Source of the DNA: Selaginella moellendorffii
Taxonomy: Eukaryota > Streptophyta > Lycopodiopsida > Selaginellales > Selaginellaceae
DNA: 64,000 bases
Direction of reading: 5' to 3'
Assembly (NCBI RefSeq): GCF_000143415.4
Contig: NW_003314319.1
Location: 772,365-836,364, forward strand
This document shows positions 1 to 12,500 of this stretch, piece after piece. The position numbers and the translations under genes are program-made. A model generated the notes under the pieces. It ran no database searches, had not been told where the DNA came from, and saw nothing but the letters and a program-made list of their open reading frames with translations. Numbering within the stretch: position 1 is the first letter of the stretch; each line of letters opens with the position of its first letter.

Positions 1-911
1 GAACGTCAAAAGGATAACGTTTTGGAGAGGACCAACGCTCTTTTTCACGGCCGCCATGATGGTCTATTGTAAAGTGTTAACAATGCACAAATCAGAAATT
101 TACAAACCATACTATGACATCGGCAAAAAATGTGACTTGATTCAACGCTAGCAGGACCCGAAACACGCGGAACACGGCTATCCACGAAAAAATCATGTGC
201 AGTTATGCACCTCCCAAAGAGCTGGTGAAACACTTACGACCATCAAATACAAAACCTGAACATTACCAGGAATCGAAAACAATGACAAAGTCGAGCCTAT
301 TGTATGGATTCCGCATGTAGCAGTGACGACCTCTGATAAAACCAAGAGCCAAAATTTGTAACACCATTTCAATCCTACAAACACAAGTGTGAGGGGAAAC
401 CTCGAAGAGGGAAACAACGATTACGTATAAAGCGCTGTGATGAGCCCATCCAGGAAATCGATGTTGAAACTCCACACATGTGTCCATTGTTCATGCCTAG
501 ACCCCGCCATTGCTTGAAAGACAAGCATTACCATATGGGAGCATATGAGAAACACAAGAATATACTCGGCTCTCCTGCCATCATAGCAGGAAGGATGGTA
601 AACTTCTATCCACATACTGATTGTAGAGAAGCCTGAAATGTATAAGCATGACGGACTGTAGAGGCTCCAAATTCCAAGCTCCAGTCCCAACAGCACTCTG
701 CCTTGCCTTTCTTCTTATATTCTAGAAACAGAACATAAGAACTCTCCAAAGTCAAAGGAAGTAAAGTTACCATTGCAGTGTAAGACCTCTTCCAGTTCTT
801 GGTTGCCATGGAATCGGGAATAGCTTGGGCCAGTTGATCCAGTGCGGCAATCAATGTGGCAGACAAAGACGATGACGCTGCTCGGTCACAATCCGGCGCT
901 GCTTTGCTCAA
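1..911 (-). CDS. Four-domain voltage-gated Ca2+ channel-like gene, copy A, 5' part, cut by window edge
   Basis: This is the 5' portion of the same gene seen more completely at 44796-50068; bases 1-1020 align with about 49310-50170 and 57430-58370. The likely start is at 911 (protein begins MSKAAPD), in a region that is colinear in copies A, D and E. The first exon encodes a soluble N-terminus; a later segment (about 430-590) encodes a hydrophobic stretch (LVFLICSHMVMLVF) typical of a first-repeat voltage-sensor helix. Relative to copies D and E it lacks 12 nt (four codons, IKRL) at the end of exon 1. The remainder of the gene lies beyond the left edge, so its integrity cannot be judged. Just upstream (1031) a hAT-like element is inserted. 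The channel assignment rests on the pore domains of the other copies. Confidence 0.55.
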
Positions 912-1218
912 GCAGTGAATCGGAGGCAGCCATGTTGGATGCCGAGCTATGAAATCATGATCTTCTTGCGGGACTGGATCAGTGGAAGAAGTATTTCCAG
1001 GCGATCAATCAATCACTAGCTAAGCTACATCATAGTTGCAGCTAGACGTGCAAACGTTACAACGTGTTGACGTTTAAATGCCGTTTAAAACGTTTTTTTC
1101 AGGACAATCCAACGTTTACATATTAAAGCCTAAAATGATTAAGAAAACATTAATATGATATTAAGTTTATAAAACCTAACCGAATAACATACTAAAACAA
1201 ATGAAAGAAGAAGCCGTT

Positions 1219-2591
1219 TTAGTCGTCTTCCGATTCCAAATCATCTTCCATTCCTTCATCGATGCTAAACTCCTCAGCAGCCTGATTTGGTTCCTCAAAA
1301 ACTTATTGCAGATCCAAAATCCTCTTCCAATGAGGCTCCAACTCCAGCTTGTCTATATCAATCTCTAGCATCCTCAAACCTTCACTCTCCAGCTTCTGAG
1401 CAACCCGCAAGTTTGTGTGAATGTAAACCAGCTTCTCAGCATTTGTGGGAAGCAAGCGGGACCTGTGCTTTGTTTGTATCAAGCTCCATGAGCTCAATTC
1501 CTCTCGCATGGAGAAGTGCAAACAACCTAGCTTAAAATCCAGAGAGCCATGCGACGTAGATCAGGCATCTCTAAACCAAAAGAACTCCACTAGGTTACTA
1601 GAAACTTTCTAGTCTCCCGATCTTTGGCAACAGGTAACTTTATTTGCCGTCCAAGCTATTGCTGAAACCTCTCAAACTGTGCCTGCAATCTCAGCTGCAA
1701 GTCCAGATCACCTCCACTATAAATATGCATGTACTCCAGCCAGTTCCCGCGTGCCTCATTGTCCAGCTTGTCGTTCTCTGGGTTATCCCCCAGAAACAGA
1801 GGATGAAGAGCAAAAGCAGCTCCATGAATGACGTTGTGCATTTGATACCACCTTGCCTCCTTCAGACCATGTGATTCAAGTAGGAAATCCTTGATTTGTC
1901 CCACTTCCTCATGTGCATAAATTCTGTTTCGAGCTCCCTATCTTCTCGATCAGCCGATCAACAACTTTAAAGATGAGGCTTGAAGTCACCTCCTCCCGAT
2001 CAGCGAGCCGAAGAACTCGAAGTAAAGGTCCGAGCAAAATTAACAAATTTTTGCACCGCTCCCAGAACGAGTCATCGAGAACACGAGATTGCAGCTCCAG
2101 GCCCTCCGGCTTCTTAGACCAGTCAAGTCGCTCCCATTCTTGGCTCACCACCATTCTTCGAAGCCCAGAGAGATTCGTGGTCTCCAGAAGCTGAGACATC
2201 ACAAGAAAAATATAAGCAAACCTCGTGGTCATAGGCTTTATCAGGTCCCGTTTGCAGAAAGTTCTATAAAGAGTTAGAACCCGTGGCTTTGAGGTGATGA
2301 AGGTAACTGTCTTCGCACAGCCATTGACGAAAGGCTGCACCCAAGACAGAGCTCCAATATCTTCGAATAGCAAGTCCATAACGTGGCAAACGCAGCGAAT
2401 GTGTACAATCTGTGGAAACTCCTGCTGCAAAAGCTTCCCCATGACCACGCAGTTGCTTGCATTCTCCGTCACCACCTGCACAACGTTTTCCGCGCCAACC
2501 TTGGCAATCACTTGTTTCAGCTGCTCAAACAACCATGCTCCGGTTTTCTTCGCGTTCTTGCTGTCCACAGCCTTCAGGAAAATTGAGCCTC
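1219..2591 (-). pseudogene. hAT-like (DUF659) transposase fragment, left arm
   Basis: Reading on the minus strand from 2568, the frame encodes the DUF659 core including VVQVVTENASNCVVMGKLL and the CVCHVMDLLFEDIGAL block, then the C-terminal part ending at the stop at 1219-1221, which corresponds to the stop at 4342-4344 in the other arm. The N-terminal quarter present in the right-hand copy (2641-2925) is absent because the palindrome arm ends at 2591. Several stops and frameshifts break the C-terminal half (between about 1909 and 1650). It is a 5'-truncated, inactive copy. The conserved TDNA motif reads TENA here, which would change an acidic residue of the catalytic core. Confidence 0.75.
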
Positions 2592-2640
2592 CAGTGCTGG
2601 GACAAGTAGAGCAGCGAAACGCAGATCCTCGGATGGAAAT

Positions 2641-4344
2641 TTGGTAACATTTTTTGATACTGCTTCAGCTGAGGCACTGGATGATGCTGTTGCAGAGTTC
2701 TTCTTTGCCGAGAACATCTCCTTCAACACAATCCAAAGAGACAACTTGAAGAGAATGCTGAAAGTTGCCGCAAAAGTAGGGTGTCCAGCGATTGACAACC
2801 TCATGGGATATGAGAAGTTGCGGACAACTGAGCTACAGCAAATCTACAACAACGTTCACAAGCGGCTTGAAGATGTGCGGCTAAGTTGGAGGACATATGG
2901 TTGTACCATTGTCATGGATGGCTAGTCTGATATCAAGAAGCGGTCTCTTATCAACTTCATGGTCAGTTCTGTGAGAGGCTCAATTTTCCTGAAGGCTGTG
3001 GACAGCAAGAACGCGAAGAAAACCAGAGCATGGTTGTTTGAGCAGCTGAAACAAGTGATTGCTGAGGTTGGCACGGAAAACGTTGTGCAGGTGGTGACAG
3101 ACAATGCAAGCAACTGCGTGGTCATGGGGGAGCTTTTGCAGCAGGAGTTTCCACAGATTGTACACGTTCACTGCGTTTGCCACGTTATGGACTTGTTGTT
3201 CAAAGATATTGGAGCTCTGTCTTGGGTGCAGCCTTTCGTCGATGGCTGTGCGAAGACAGTTACCTTCATCACCTCAAAACCACGGGTTCTAACTCTTTAT
3301 AGAACTTTCTACAAACGGGACCTGATAAAGCCTGTAACCACGAGGTTTGCTTATATTTTTCTCGTGATGTCTCAGCTTCTGGAGACCATGAATCTCTCTG
3401 GGCTTCGAAGAATGGTGGTGAGCCAAGAATGGGAGTGACTTGACTGGTCTAAGAAGCCGGAGGGCCTGGAGCTGCAATCTCATGTTCTGGATGACTCGTT
3501 CTGGGAGCGGTGTAAGAATTTGTTAATTTTGCTCGGACCTTTACTTCGAGTTCTTCAGCTCGCTGATCGGGAGGGGGCAACTTCAAGCCTCATCTTTGAA
3601 GCTGTTGATCGGCTGATCAAGAAGATGGATGAGGGAGCTCAAAACAGAATTTATGCACATGAGGAAGTGGGACAAATCAAGGATTTCCTACTTGAATCAC
3701 ATGGTCTGAAGGAGGCAAGGTGGTATCAAATGCACAATGTCATTCATGGAGCTGCTTTTGCTCTTCATCCTCTATTTCTGGGGGATAACCCAGAGAACAA
3801 CAAGCTGGACAATGAGGCACGCGGGAACTGGCTGGAGTACATACATGTTTATAGTGGAGGTGATCTGGACTTGCAGTTGAGATTGCAGGCACAGTTTGAG
3901 AGGTTTCAGCAACAGCTTGGACGGCAAATAAGGTTACCTGTTGCCAAGGATCGGGAGACTAGAAAGTTTCCAGTAACCTGGTGGAGTTCTTTTGGTTTAG
4001 AGTTGCTTGATCTACATTGCATGGATTTAAGCCAAGTTGTTTGCGCTTCTCCATGCAAGAGGAATTAGAGCTCATGGAGCTTGATACAAACAAAGCACAG
4101 GTCCCGCTTGCTTCCCACAAATGCTGAGAAGCTGGTTTACATTCACACAAACTTGCGGGTTGCTCAGAAGCTGGAGAGTGAAGGTTTGAGGATGCTAGAG
4201 ATTGATATAGACAAGCTGGAGTTGGAGCCTCATTGGAAGAGGATTTTGGATCTGCAAGAAGCTTTTGAGGAACCAAATCAGGCTGCTGAGGAGTTTAGCA
4301 TCGATGAAGGAATGGAAGATGATTTGGAATCGGAAGACGACTAA
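2641..4344 (+). pseudogene. hAT-like (DUF659) transposase, right arm, near full length
   Basis: A continuous reading runs from about 2641 to 4344 with isolated stops: TAG in the MDG*SDIKKR region at 2923-2925 (normally a WSD-type motif in this family, one transition from TGG), TGA at 3436-3438, and C-terminal breaks near 4066. Recognisable blocks are the DUF659 core (VVQVVTDNASNCVVMG, CVCHVMDLLFKDIGAL) and a C-terminal region with RWYQMHNVIHGAAFALHP and WWSSFG, typical of the hAT dimerisation part. The N-terminal BED zinc finger is not seen. The frame ends in an acidic tail. The family assignment is from memory of DUF659 transposases; the nonsense codons make it inactive. Confidence 0.8.
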
Positions 4345-4553
4345 AACGGCTTCTTCTTTCATTTGTTTTAGTATGTTATTCGGTTAGGTTTTATAAACTT
4401 AATATCAGATTAAAGTGTCTTTAGTAAATATTAATGTTTTCTTAATCATTTTAGGCTTTAACATGTAAATGTTGGATTGTCCTGAAAAAAACGTTTTAAA
4501 CAGCGTTTAAATGTCGACACGTTGGAACATTTGCATGTCTAGCTGCAACTATG

Positions 4554-6016
4554 GAAGAAAAATGCTTCGGAGGACGATCTCAAGGCCCAGCTCCTCAACA
4601 CTCTTGAATGGGGTGAAATGAAAGAGAGGGCCAGAGGAACCCTTGACGACATGAAGCACTTGGCATGCGATGTTGCTGGTGGTAACCGTGTCTTGCTGGT
4701 ACTGGATGATGTCTGGGACTGGAGCTGGGCAAAGGAACTGGATTTTATAGCACGGCCATCCTCTGTCCGGATCCTGGTGACAACCAGAAAGGAAGGCATT
4801 TTGCGCAGCCTGGATGCAAAGGCATTTCCTGTGCATCAGCTATCAATGGACGAAAGCAAAAAGATGTTTTGGAAGTTTGCCTTCGGTGTGCATGATCCAC
4901 AACCCAGTGACCCTGATGTTGTGGGATTTGCCGAGGAAATAGCTCAAAAATGTGAGGGACTTCCTCTAGCCCTGGAAGTGATTGGCAGTGCCATGGCTGT
5001 CCACAGAAGAGAAGGGCCACTTGTGTGGGAAGAACGATATAAGAGGTTGCACTTGTCCAATGACCCAGACGTTGAGAAGCAGATGTTCAAGCGCTTGAAG
5101 TTCAGCTATGACGAGCTGGGAAACTATGAGGGTGAAAAGCTGCAAGAGTGGTTTCTTTATGTGGCCGCATTCCCAGAAGACGAGGAGATTGAGTTCACTG
5201 ACTTGAGGAAATGTTGGATGGAGGTTGGCTCAGAACTCTCACCCACAGCGATTGTCAATGAACTGGAACGGAGATGCCTGGTCAAGATAAATAAGTCTTG
5301 GAATGACGATGATCGTATAATCGTACACGATATGCTACGCAAACTGTGCATAAGAATCTTAAAAGGGAAGTACGGTCCACAGCAAGAGCACGAGAAGGGA
5401 TGCCTGTTCGGATATGACTGGACAATTGGCATTCGGGATGCAACATTTGCTGAAGTCTCATTCATCTCAAAGAATGTTGGCAGCTTTCTATCCGATAATC
5501 ATGTGGGTGATGTCTTACTTCTGGAAAAATGTGAAGGACTTTCTAATGTGGATGACAGTTTTATCAATCACATACAAGGTGTCAAGGTATTGAGCTTGTG
5601 GCGATGCTCTAAGATGCGTTTTATTCCAGAGAGCATATCCAAGCTGAAAAACCTTCAAGTGCTTGACATTCAAGGAACAGAAGTGAGTGAATTACCAGAT
5701 GCACTTTTCAGCCTGACATCACTGAAATATCTAAAATGTACTACCCGGTGGATGCCGATGAAGTGTAACATTGCATTACTGCCCCAGCTCTCCAACTTGG
5801 AAGAGCTGGGGCTGAATGTTAGTTCAAAAGAGGACTCATCAGTTTTGGATTTGACTGGAATTTCACGTAAACTAAGACATTTAAATCTAGAAATGACACA
5901 GGGTACAATGAAGGTGCCAGAAAGCATGGGGACACTGGAGCATTGAAACATTGGTTTTATGGGCAGACAGCATCGACTTTGCCAGTGTCGTTGGACGATG
6001 GCAACTTATCAACCTA
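4554..6016 (+). pseudogene. NB-ARC-LRR disease-resistance-like gene, copy B, truncated at both ends
   Basis: The frame is open from about 4554 to 5946. It enters in the NB-ARC domain after the P-loop, which is missing, and contains kinase-2 (LLVLDDVW, near 4693), RNBS-B (RILVTTRKE), GLPL (CEGLPLALEVIGSAM) and an MHD-type motif read as IIVHDMLRKL (near 5318). A leucine-rich region follows (ESISKLKNLQVLDIQ, LFSLTSLKYL, LPQLSNLEELGL). A frameshift after GTLEH at 5943 ends the frame, and homology to copies C-E stops at about 6016. The left junction is the edge of the hAT palindrome. In plants such proteins act as intracellular immune receptors; this copy lacks the nucleotide-binding loop and cannot be functional as is. 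Confidence 0.88.
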
Positions 6017-7151
6017 ACACACCGCACAGGTTTATGAGGAGAATCAACACATTGTAGTTGCTACAGAAGCCCGGGATGCCTTTAAGTAGGGACCATTGCA
6101 TGGTCTTTCGAGATGTGAAGAATATTTATGATAGAACTATCGGCGATATTTGGAAGCTGCACGAGGATGATATTACTAGCGTGGATATGTAGACGGAGCA
6201 AAATCGTGAGAATGTGGTTTTTTATCAACGTCAGGTTGGAGAGGCAACTTTTATACTAATGATTCAGAGACCAACGCAACACAAAACGTTGGGAACGAAA
6301 CAGGACAGCTTCATAATTCCCAGTGGCCTCTGAAGGGGAAGACCGTCATGGCTTGTGATTCCCAGTGTCTAAGGTAACATGCATCAGGAGATGGCTTCAA
6401 GATTCACAGCAAGGGTTTCATTGTTCTTTTGGGGAATTCCGTGGCAGATCTTGCAGCGAGCGAACATCCTTTCGGCTCTAGCACTGGATTCCCAGTGTCT
6501 AGGGTAACCTGCATCAGGAGATGGCTTTACGATTCACAGCAAGGGTTCAGTCTTTTCATCTTTTGCAGTACTGTGGCTTCAGATCAGTTTCTAGGGCAAC
6601 ATGCTTCAAGATCGCAAATTCAACAAAGGTTCTGTCTTTTTTCTCTTTGGACCAGCAACGGCATTTCTTTATCTACATCGCACATGTTGGGGGTGAGGAG
6701 CAAGTTTGTGAGGAATGAGAGCGATCATGCTGAGATCATTGATTGTTGACGTAAAGCAAAGTACAATGCTAGTTCAGCCATGCTGTACGTACATACCATG
6801 CTCCGACTGAATACTGATTGCCAAAACACCATGCAGAGATGCATTTCGAGAAGAAACCATAAGGGCTGTGGAATCATGTGTCAAAAATTACTACGGTCAA
6901 AAGATGCCAAACTGTGGAAAAATCTGTGCAAACTAAATCCTTTTGCACCCACAAACCCCAACCAGCAAAATCGAAGAACCAGATCAACCCTAGATACTGT
7001 ATCCCAAGATGAACCAGAGGAGTTTGGGATCACACCAAGGGTTTGTGAGAGTAGCTTATCAGGTACTTCTTGCACTTGTTTTCCTTTCCCTAGACTAGAG
7101 TTTTGGTGGTTAAAACAAGCTTTGTAATTCTAAATTGATGTAAGCATACAC
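6017..7151. other. Non-coding spacer with a 130-bp-period direct repeat
   Basis: No convincing gene. Two imperfect copies of a 64-bp block (6357-6420 and 6487-6549) share CCCAGTGTCTARGGTAAC and GCATCAGGAGATGGCTT. Short ORFs at 6429-6749 and 6780-7127 have no recognisable domain. The spacer ends at the LTR of the gypsy element. Confidence 0.6.
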
Positions 7152-7327
7152 TGTGAGTGTATGGAATATGGAAAAGGGAATATAGAAATGTGCATATCAA
7201 TTAGCCCAAAAACCCTAGTTTATATACAAGAGCGAGTGGTCTGGATTGAAATCAATCCGACAGCTACTAAAATCCCACTACGCTAATATTAGTATACGGC
7301 ATTGTAGCTGTACATTTGGCCCTCACA
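7152..7327 (-). repeat. Gypsy 3' LTR
   Basis: This matches 27772-27937 at most positions, including the block from AAATGTGCATATCAATTAGC to TTTGGCCCTCACA. It has TG...CA termini with short inverted ends (TGTGAG/CTCACA). A TATATA(C/T)AAG stretch inside could be the element's promoter core. Confidence 0.92.
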
Positions 7328-7341
7328 TCATCCCCTCCTCT
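7328..7341 (-). other. Polypurine tract of the gypsy element
   Basis: On the minus strand AGAGGAGGGGATGA lies directly 5' of the 3' LTR start (TGTGAGGGCC), the expected place and composition for the plus-strand primer. It fixes the orientation of the retrotransposon as minus. Confidence 0.75.
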
Positions 7342-7499
7342 TGGAATAATGGAAGACCATCAGGGTTCTTTTGTAGACGGGCCGGGATCTGGAGGAACGT
7401 CAGAAAGAGGCATCGGTGGATCTATAGATGGTATTAACTACTCCTGATCCCTTTGTATGAGTTGCGGCAAGTTGGACTATAAGTTTATGAAGTTCGGCA

Positions 7500-7932
7500 T
7501 GACGTCTAGTAGACCGATCCTCTAGAGATTGTGCATGTGCAGCGGTTGAAACACTACCCGATACAATCCTTTCCACTGTGCAAGGAACCCCTTAGATAAA
7601 CCACATACCATAAGATAGGGAAAACGGACTAACACCAAATCATCTAGTTTGTACTCTGCAAGTGGACAATGATGGGAGTTGTACTGCCATTGTTGTCCCA
7701 CTTGTACACGGCCTAAGTTTTCTGCAGACTCCGCTTGGACAAGTGGAAGAATGCTCGTCAAATACTAATCCCATGACCTAGCATCTGCAGCTCGTGGCAA
7801 TCGCAAAGGTAAACCCAACTCTGTTGGTAATATTGGATCATGACTATATAGGAGTTTATATGGTGAAGCACCAATAGAACTCTGCACCCTAGTGACATAT
7901 GCATACCGAAGAGATGATAAATAACCATCCCA
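7500..7932 (-). pseudogene. Gypsy integrase, C-terminal part (separated by insertion)
   Basis: Read on the minus strand from 7932: WDGYLSSLRYAYVTRV, then SSIGASPYKLLY, then a C-terminal module with YKLDDLVLVRFPY and FLAQWKGLYRVV, the standard end of gypsy integrases. The upstream half of the same protein ends at 23735 in KGMIAKYVNF, so the two halves abut across the large transposon. A stop interrupts the frame at about 7762. The junction is one nucleotide out of frame after removal of one target duplication, so a small indel also exists. Confidence 0.85.
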
Positions 7933-7936
7933 ATCT

Positions 7937-7960
7937 AAGCTCTATTTCGTTAAAGTGGGA
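7937..7960 (+). repeat. Left terminal inverted repeat of the 15.8-kb transposon
   Basis: The 24 bp are the perfect inverse complement of 23707-23730. They are preceded by ATCT (7933-7936). A second degenerate GTGGGA-type unit follows at about 7972 and is mirrored near 23690. Confidence 0.93.
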
Positions 7961-9567
7961 TTTATTCAATAAAATGGGATTAGGTACAAATTTTCAAGTA
8001 TTTGAAAATGACGTGAAATTATATGTTTTTTGTCCAGGGGCTAGACATATCTGGGGCATGGTGACTAGCGCGGTGACTTTGTGTCCAGACTGAGTCCATC
8101 TGGTTGTATAATAAATCTCATTGTCAAGGTGAATAAGCCGAATCTGAAGCTAAAGAAGAGTGATGGCATGCGTGCACACACTATTTGTTTGTTCATTGAG
8201 CGTGTGGTGAGCTTTCCAAGATGAACATCATTCCTATTAGCCAGACATATAACTTAATGGTGAGAACATTTAGATATTATTCAATGTTATCTTTTTCTAA
8301 CGAATCTAATTGTGAAGGTGTAGCAAGAGGCATTGCTAGTCTGGAGAAGTCATTTAACTCATTTGACCCTTAGTGTATTTTCATGAAACTAAATAACATT
8401 CATATTATTAAGGAATTTCTCTAGTACCTTTTTTTTACGACATAGAGGCTTGCATTTCTTTCAAAGGTGATTTAGTAAAAGGCCTGAGGGCACATGCCAT
8501 TCTATTTCTCAGACCGGTATTAAGATATACTAGTGCAAAGGGAAAAAGGTATTTGGTGATCAAGTAAATGGCATGAGGGCACACGCCATTATAAGCCTAA
8601 GCACTAGTGGACACCTCCTTTTTGGTACTCTCAGCGGTACTATCATCCTTCTATGGGTTAGTTATTTTGCTTTGAATTGTTGTCTCTGACGTTACTGGGG
8701 CGTTCTTGATAGTTGTTAATGTTGTCGTTTGTTCAGAAAAATGATCACCTAGAGTATAGTACGGGGAGTTTGGAAGACTTATATATTCTACATCTTCACC
8801 TATCTCTTTCTCCGTCTCCTTTTCTACCTCACTTATAGATTTTGTGCTTGCCATGAGAACGCTCTTCACCCTAAAATATGGAGTTCGTTGTGTTATAAAA
8901 GGAAACCAACACACACGCTACAAGGGAATGATGGTACATAAAGCACGTAAGCCCACAATATGGGTTTATGTGCCATTAATATGGGCCACATGCCATATTA
9001 TTAGATTTATGCACGTGTGATTGGTAAATGCATATGTCACATCATCTTTGTTTTACCTCACACACTATATCAGGCCTAATGAACCATATCACATGTGCGC
9101 ACATGCTATATATATGGAGAAGTATTATGCAAGGATAGAAAAATTCAATGCATGATTGTGGAGAGCAATGGCATGAAGCCACATGCTAAATAACATTTTA
9201 GAGAAAGAATTAAAATAGAAACATGCAAACAGTATTGAGTGGACCAAGACTTAGAAGTGCACAATTGAATGAGGTATTTCTAATAAATATTTCACTCATC
9301 TCATATAAGAATGGCTACCACTCTCAAATGGCGTATCGCCTCATGCCATCACCTCGCAATTTGTTATAACAATCCGATGAATTCATATTCGGCTTGTTCA
9401 CCTTGAACTTTAAGTAAGATTTGCTAGAACAACTAAGAATTTATACTTGTTATTTGTATCATCTCACCTAGGAATGGCGTAAGGCCACATGCCATCACGC
9501 CTCCTCTGATTCAGATTCGGATTGTTCACCTTGAAATAAAATACATTAGAAACTTAGTAAAGGAATA
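7961..9567. other. Left subterminal region of the 15.8-kb transposon
   Basis: AT-rich DNA without a convincing gene. It holds palindrome copies at 8481-8500 (partial), 8568-8589, 9168-9187 (partial), 9328-9349 and 9474-9495, plus AT-rich blocks with GGATTGTTCACCTTGAA repeats (near 9390 and 9510). A minus-strand ORF at 8651-8854 (begins MASTKSISEVEKETEKE, acidic) could be a further 3' exon of the transposase gene or chance; nothing supports either. Confidence 0.6.
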
Positions 9568-12500
9568 TTAATGAATCTCACCTTGAACCCAGGTTATGAA
9601 TGCTCTTGCTGCATCTCTTGCATGGTCTGGCAAGGTGATGGTGGCACTCTGCTTCCGCATCCAACCATGCACAACATTATCCACCGATATGCTCATGCTG
9701 GGATCCCTTGGATTCAGCACCCATCTCTTTTCTAGGCAATCCTTCGTATATCCGAAACTTGGCTTGAACCACTCCACAGTTACATTGAAGGAGTTAGTTT
9801 CCGCGTCCTCCTCTGCATCAGTGATGCAGCACCCCACTCATATCATTTGTTTTTTATTACTGGGTCTGACAAGCACGACCATTCCTTTGCAGACCTGTAC
9901 TGGATTGAATGCTGAATCCGGCTTCTTGTTCCTCGGCCCACAATAGTGATCCTCAACATCGTTATCTGTCACTGCATTTCCAGAGGACATTGTTCCGCTA
10001 CTATCTGGTGCTCTGGGTTCTGGCCAAAAGGACTCTTCCAATTTTTCATATACAACCGGCCCATTTTGGATAGCAGATATAATCTTCTCCCAGTATTCAA
10101 GCAAAGGCTTGCACCTCTTAAAATAGGATTCTCCACCAAACACCAACCCCCTCTTCCAGAAGGCAATATGCTGTCTAATCCCGGCCACTATACTTTCCTG
10201 GTCTTTGAGTCCATCCGGGTGCATCGGCCGTGGGGAACCCTGAGGAATCATAGGTTCCCTAGTTATGGGATCTCTCTTGAAGAGTTCAATGCCGTCCACT
10301 GGCAGCCACACTGTGTCCCATTCTCTCATCTTGTACCTCATCATTGGAGCATCATCATGCATGCTGAAATGAAATTGAAGAGGCTTGGAGTGGCCAATCA
10401 GCATTTCGGATCCGTCCCTGATGTAACCTCTTACAAACCCCTTAAAGTCTGGAACCTCTGTCACAAGTGCAGTTTCAACAGTGCCTTTGATGCAATTTTG
10501 GAATTCATCATAGAGTTGTGGGAGGGTGAGGACATTGGATCGCCGGAGGGACTCTGCCAGGTGACTGAACATGGCATCGACGTCTTCATGAGTGTGCCCA
10601 ACCATGAGAAAGCCAAGTGTAACCGTTTCAAATATGCCTTTGGCAACAAGCATCGCCAAGTACGCGAAGACGTACATGTTTTTGTTCTCACTGCCAGCAT
10701 TGTCTGTTTGGAGCAGAAGATGGGGTGGAAGGCCACATCGGCCGCAAGAACTTCCTTGAGATTCTGCTTCATTTGGATAAGGCTGTGCATTCACCGGGCG
10801 ACCAGCCTCGTCAGAATGGCATGAGGCCTCACATGATAACCCTACAATCTGACGGCCAACATATTCACTGGGATGGCATGGGGCCCCACGCGATACTGCA
10901 AGCCTTTGCTCTTCCTCCAGCTAAACCCTGTATGGGGTTCGATCGACAAGGGCCTTATGCAAGGGTTAGCCGTTCATCTTAGTCTGCGCACTTTGCAGAG
11001 ACCTTAAGTGTTTTGCTAGGGACGCAATCATCATGTTTGCACCCCCGCCACCCCATAGAGGTACAAAGAAGTTCCCATAGTTCTAGGCACCATGCCCATG
11101 AGCGATTATGCCAAACACAGACACAGGCAGCTGCATGGATGAAGAGATTGCCTTGGGGGCAGGATTGAGTCGAGGTAAGCATGTCTTTTTCTGGTCCATT
11201 TTGTCGTGGATGATGCAGAGGTAAGAGTCAGGTCTCTCCATGGAGAGAATCCTGTTATGATAATATGCAATCCTGCAGCTTCTCTGCTCAATGTTGTGGT
11301 CGAGCCGCCTTCTAACCAACGTCTCTCGCTCTTGAGCGCTGCAAGAATTCTTTGACAAAGCCATTTTGATAGCAGTGCACTCGTCACACTTTGAAAAGCT
11401 GGAGTACTTTCCTATACTCACATCCCTGAACCTGTTGCTCCACAATCTACTAAGTTTAGATTGGCTCAGCTTCCTGTAGCCATTACTCTGGAGTTCCCGA
11501 TTCACATCTTCCAATATGGTCCCCTTGGTATACATGGAAGGGAGAACTCGTTGGGTGTCTCGTGTTCCATCTTCCAAGAGGCGGGTTTTATGTGGTTGCT
11601 ACTCGCTACATGTCTCGACAAACCTCTTGAAGATTGCCTCTCCATATACAACATGACCCCTGGTTTTGTGCGTACCGTCGTTCCCATGGATTGCCTGTTG
11701 AACCCTTTGTTCCTCGAACTCAGTTTTGATTCTGTAGAATGTGGTTCGAGGGACTCCATAAATGATTCTCCATGCCTTCATGCAGACCAAACCCCTCTGG
11801 AAGACTATGCCCCCCACCTGATGTTCTGAAGCATCAACAGATGACCGTAATGCCTCATACACAAAATTGCGAGCTGCCTTCTAGGACAATGTCTTGTATC
11901 TTGCTCTCTCCTCTTCAATAGCATCCCAATCAGCATGTTGACAGCACCTCCTCTTGCAACAAGCAACTGTCGAGACCATTCAAACCTCCATCGCCATTTT
12001 CTGCCTTTTCAGTTCATTGCTTAGATCCCTTTGGCTGCGCTTTAGGAAGGTGTACTTTCTTTTCCCATGAAGAGATGTTCTGTCATCAGTTGTAGTGGTG
12101 TTTGATTGTGAATCCTTCACATTCTCAAATACTAAGTGCCTCAATTTCCACCGCACAATGCTTTCAATAGTCAGACTGTTTTCTTCTGTGTTAACAACCT
12201 CTAAAATCGCAACTCCAATATCATCCCAGCCCAATTCTTGATTAGCAACCGCATCTCTTGGATCGACAACTGTGGCTAAGCCCTCAGCTACCACCTCCCC
12301 CTCGGGGTTGTTTAGAAACACCTTTGCCTGAATCCATGTAGCACGGTTCTTAAGATCCACAGAGGGAACATGCGTCGCACTTGCGCTGTCCCCAACATCT
12401 GCTTTCTTCTGAAGATTTTTCAAGGCAACAACAACATTTACCCCGACGACCATCTCTCCTCGTTCAATAGCAACCACATTCCCATCGAAGACAGTCTCTA

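Larger units (their letters stand above)
1031..4553. mobile_element. hAT-like (DUF659) transposon in head-to-head inverted duplication
   Basis: Two near-identical arms face each other: 1031-2591 and, as reverse complement, 2975-4553, separated by a 383-bp single-copy spacer. Both outer ends read CATAGTTGCAGCTAGAC inward. Each arm carries transposase sequence related to the hAT-type DUF659 family. The outer flanks do not match: on the left is the channel gene upstream region, on the right the middle of an NB-ARC gene. The insertion or later rearrangement therefore removed or displaced host sequence, and no target duplication is visible. The arms differ by scattered substitutions, so the palindrome is real and has aged. 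A transcript across it would fold into a hairpin of about 1.5 kb. Confidence 0.85.

Noticed and set aside
9946-10824. Plus-strand ORF of 292 codons
   Set aside because: It is the antisense shadow of the conserved transposase exon on the minus strand.
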